A stretch of 5,605 nt of DNA from Acholeplasmatales bacterium (GTDB taxonomy: Bacteria; Bacillota_I; Bacilli_A; Acholeplasmatales; Anaeroplasmataceae), in the NCBI GenBank assembly GCA_024681175.1, contig JAILBI010000107.1, positions 1 to 5,605 on the forward strand. Reading direction: 5' to 3'. The notes beneath the pieces are model-generated. The model had not been told where the DNA came from. It did no database searches and worked only from the letters and a program-made list of their open reading frames with translations. This document shows positions 5,364-5,605 of this stretch, one piece after another (the first letter of the stretch is position 1; each line of letters begins with the position of its first letter). Both the position numbers and the translations under genes were made by a program.

Positions 5364-5605
5364 ATGAAAAAAATAGAATATAAAATTGCCTCACTTAAGA
5401 AAATGGATTTAAAATCATTATATGATGGATCAAGCCTAATGTATGAATTATTAGATAAGAATCTAATAAATATCATTAATACTGAAGCTCCTATTACATT
5501 TAATATGGTTAAAAAAAGATTAAGAGATGCCTTTGAAATTGGTAAAATATCCGAAAATTTATTAAATATTATTAATGATAGAATTAATAAATTAGGATTT
5601 AAATC
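5364..5605 (+). CDS. DUF3320-like protein, N-terminal part (cut by window end)
   Basis: Eighty residues are visible and the frame is open at the right edge. ATG 5364 follows AAAGGAG (5349-5355) by 8 bases. The first 30 residues are charged and mostly helical. Residues about 36-79, NIINTEAPITFNMVKKRLRD and the following helix ending INKLGF, resemble the DUF3320 pattern: a short strand with an acidic residue and Pro, then a helix-turn-helix-like fold with RLxxAFxIGKI. DUF3320 is usually found at the end of large DUF4011-type helicases and their relatives, where its role is not settled. Here it starts within about 40 residues of the N-terminus, so it is either a small stand-alone protein or the front of a differently arranged one. 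It lacks a signal peptide or membrane segment in the visible part. The family assignment is from memory of the pattern and is moderate at best; the reading frame itself is well supported. Confidence 0.6.
   Translation, partial: MKKIEYKIASLKKMDLKSLYDGSSLMYELLDKNLINIINTEAPITFNMVKKRLRDAFEIGKISENLLNIINDRINKLGFK

Noticed and set aside
1..5605. Mycoplasma-type genetic code (TGA as Trp).
   Set aside because: All complete genes have normal lengths under the standard code, and their Trp residues at conserved sites are TGG.
1..5605. CRISPR arrays, tRNA or rRNA genes, preQ1 riboswitch or T-box.
   Set aside because: No regularly spaced repeat-spacer series, tRNA/rRNA signature or riboswitch core was found by eye; the start of the que operon, where a preQ1 riboswitch would sit, is outside the window.

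Overview
The window is very AT-rich bacterial DNA (11 G/C in the first 60 bases, 24 in the 60 bases from 4861) with every gene on the + strand, short gaps, one-base stop/start overlaps and purine-rich Shine-Dalgarno sites. The proteins read through under the standard code, with Trp as TGG and all visible stops TAA or TAG. Together with HipBA, a Firmicutes-like folE-que operon and simple sigma-A promoters, this suggests a low-GC Firmicutes (Bacilli/Erysipelotrichia/RF39-type or a clostridial relative), probably host-associated. The lineage is inferred and cannot be fixed from one window.

Region 1 (1-2078) is the end of a queuosine-precursor operon: a queE fragment cut by the window edge, then folE, queC and queF, closed by a strong hairpin. 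FolE turns GTP into dihydroneopterin triphosphate. QueD (not in the window, perhaps upstream) would make carboxytetrahydropterin, QueE makes CDG, QueC makes preQ0 and QueF reduces it to preQ1, which is then exchanged into tRNAs with GUN anticodons. Spacings of 1 nt or 1-nt overlaps point to translational coupling.

Region 2 (2079-3734) is a hipBA toxin-antitoxin operon with its own near-consensus promoter. That promoter lies between two arms of a 14-bp near-perfect inverted repeat, a good candidate for the HipB operator. HipB is an Xre-type repressor/antitoxin, and HipA is a Ser/Thr kinase with its visible catalytic residues intact.

Region 3 (3735-5130) is serS with its own extended -10 promoter and a bidirectional terminator. 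There is no T-box leader. The SerRS has the expected domains, but motif 3 and the motif-2 loop are unlike the usual bacterial type. No terminator separates hipA from serS.

Region 4 (5131-5605) is a 233-bp noncoding stretch rich in inverted and direct repeats, which may encode a small structured RNA, most plausibly on the minus strand. It is followed by the start of a gene for a small DUF3320-like protein cut by the window end. The least explained parts are this noncoding block, the hipBA operator and the divergent SerRS next to a HipA kinase.
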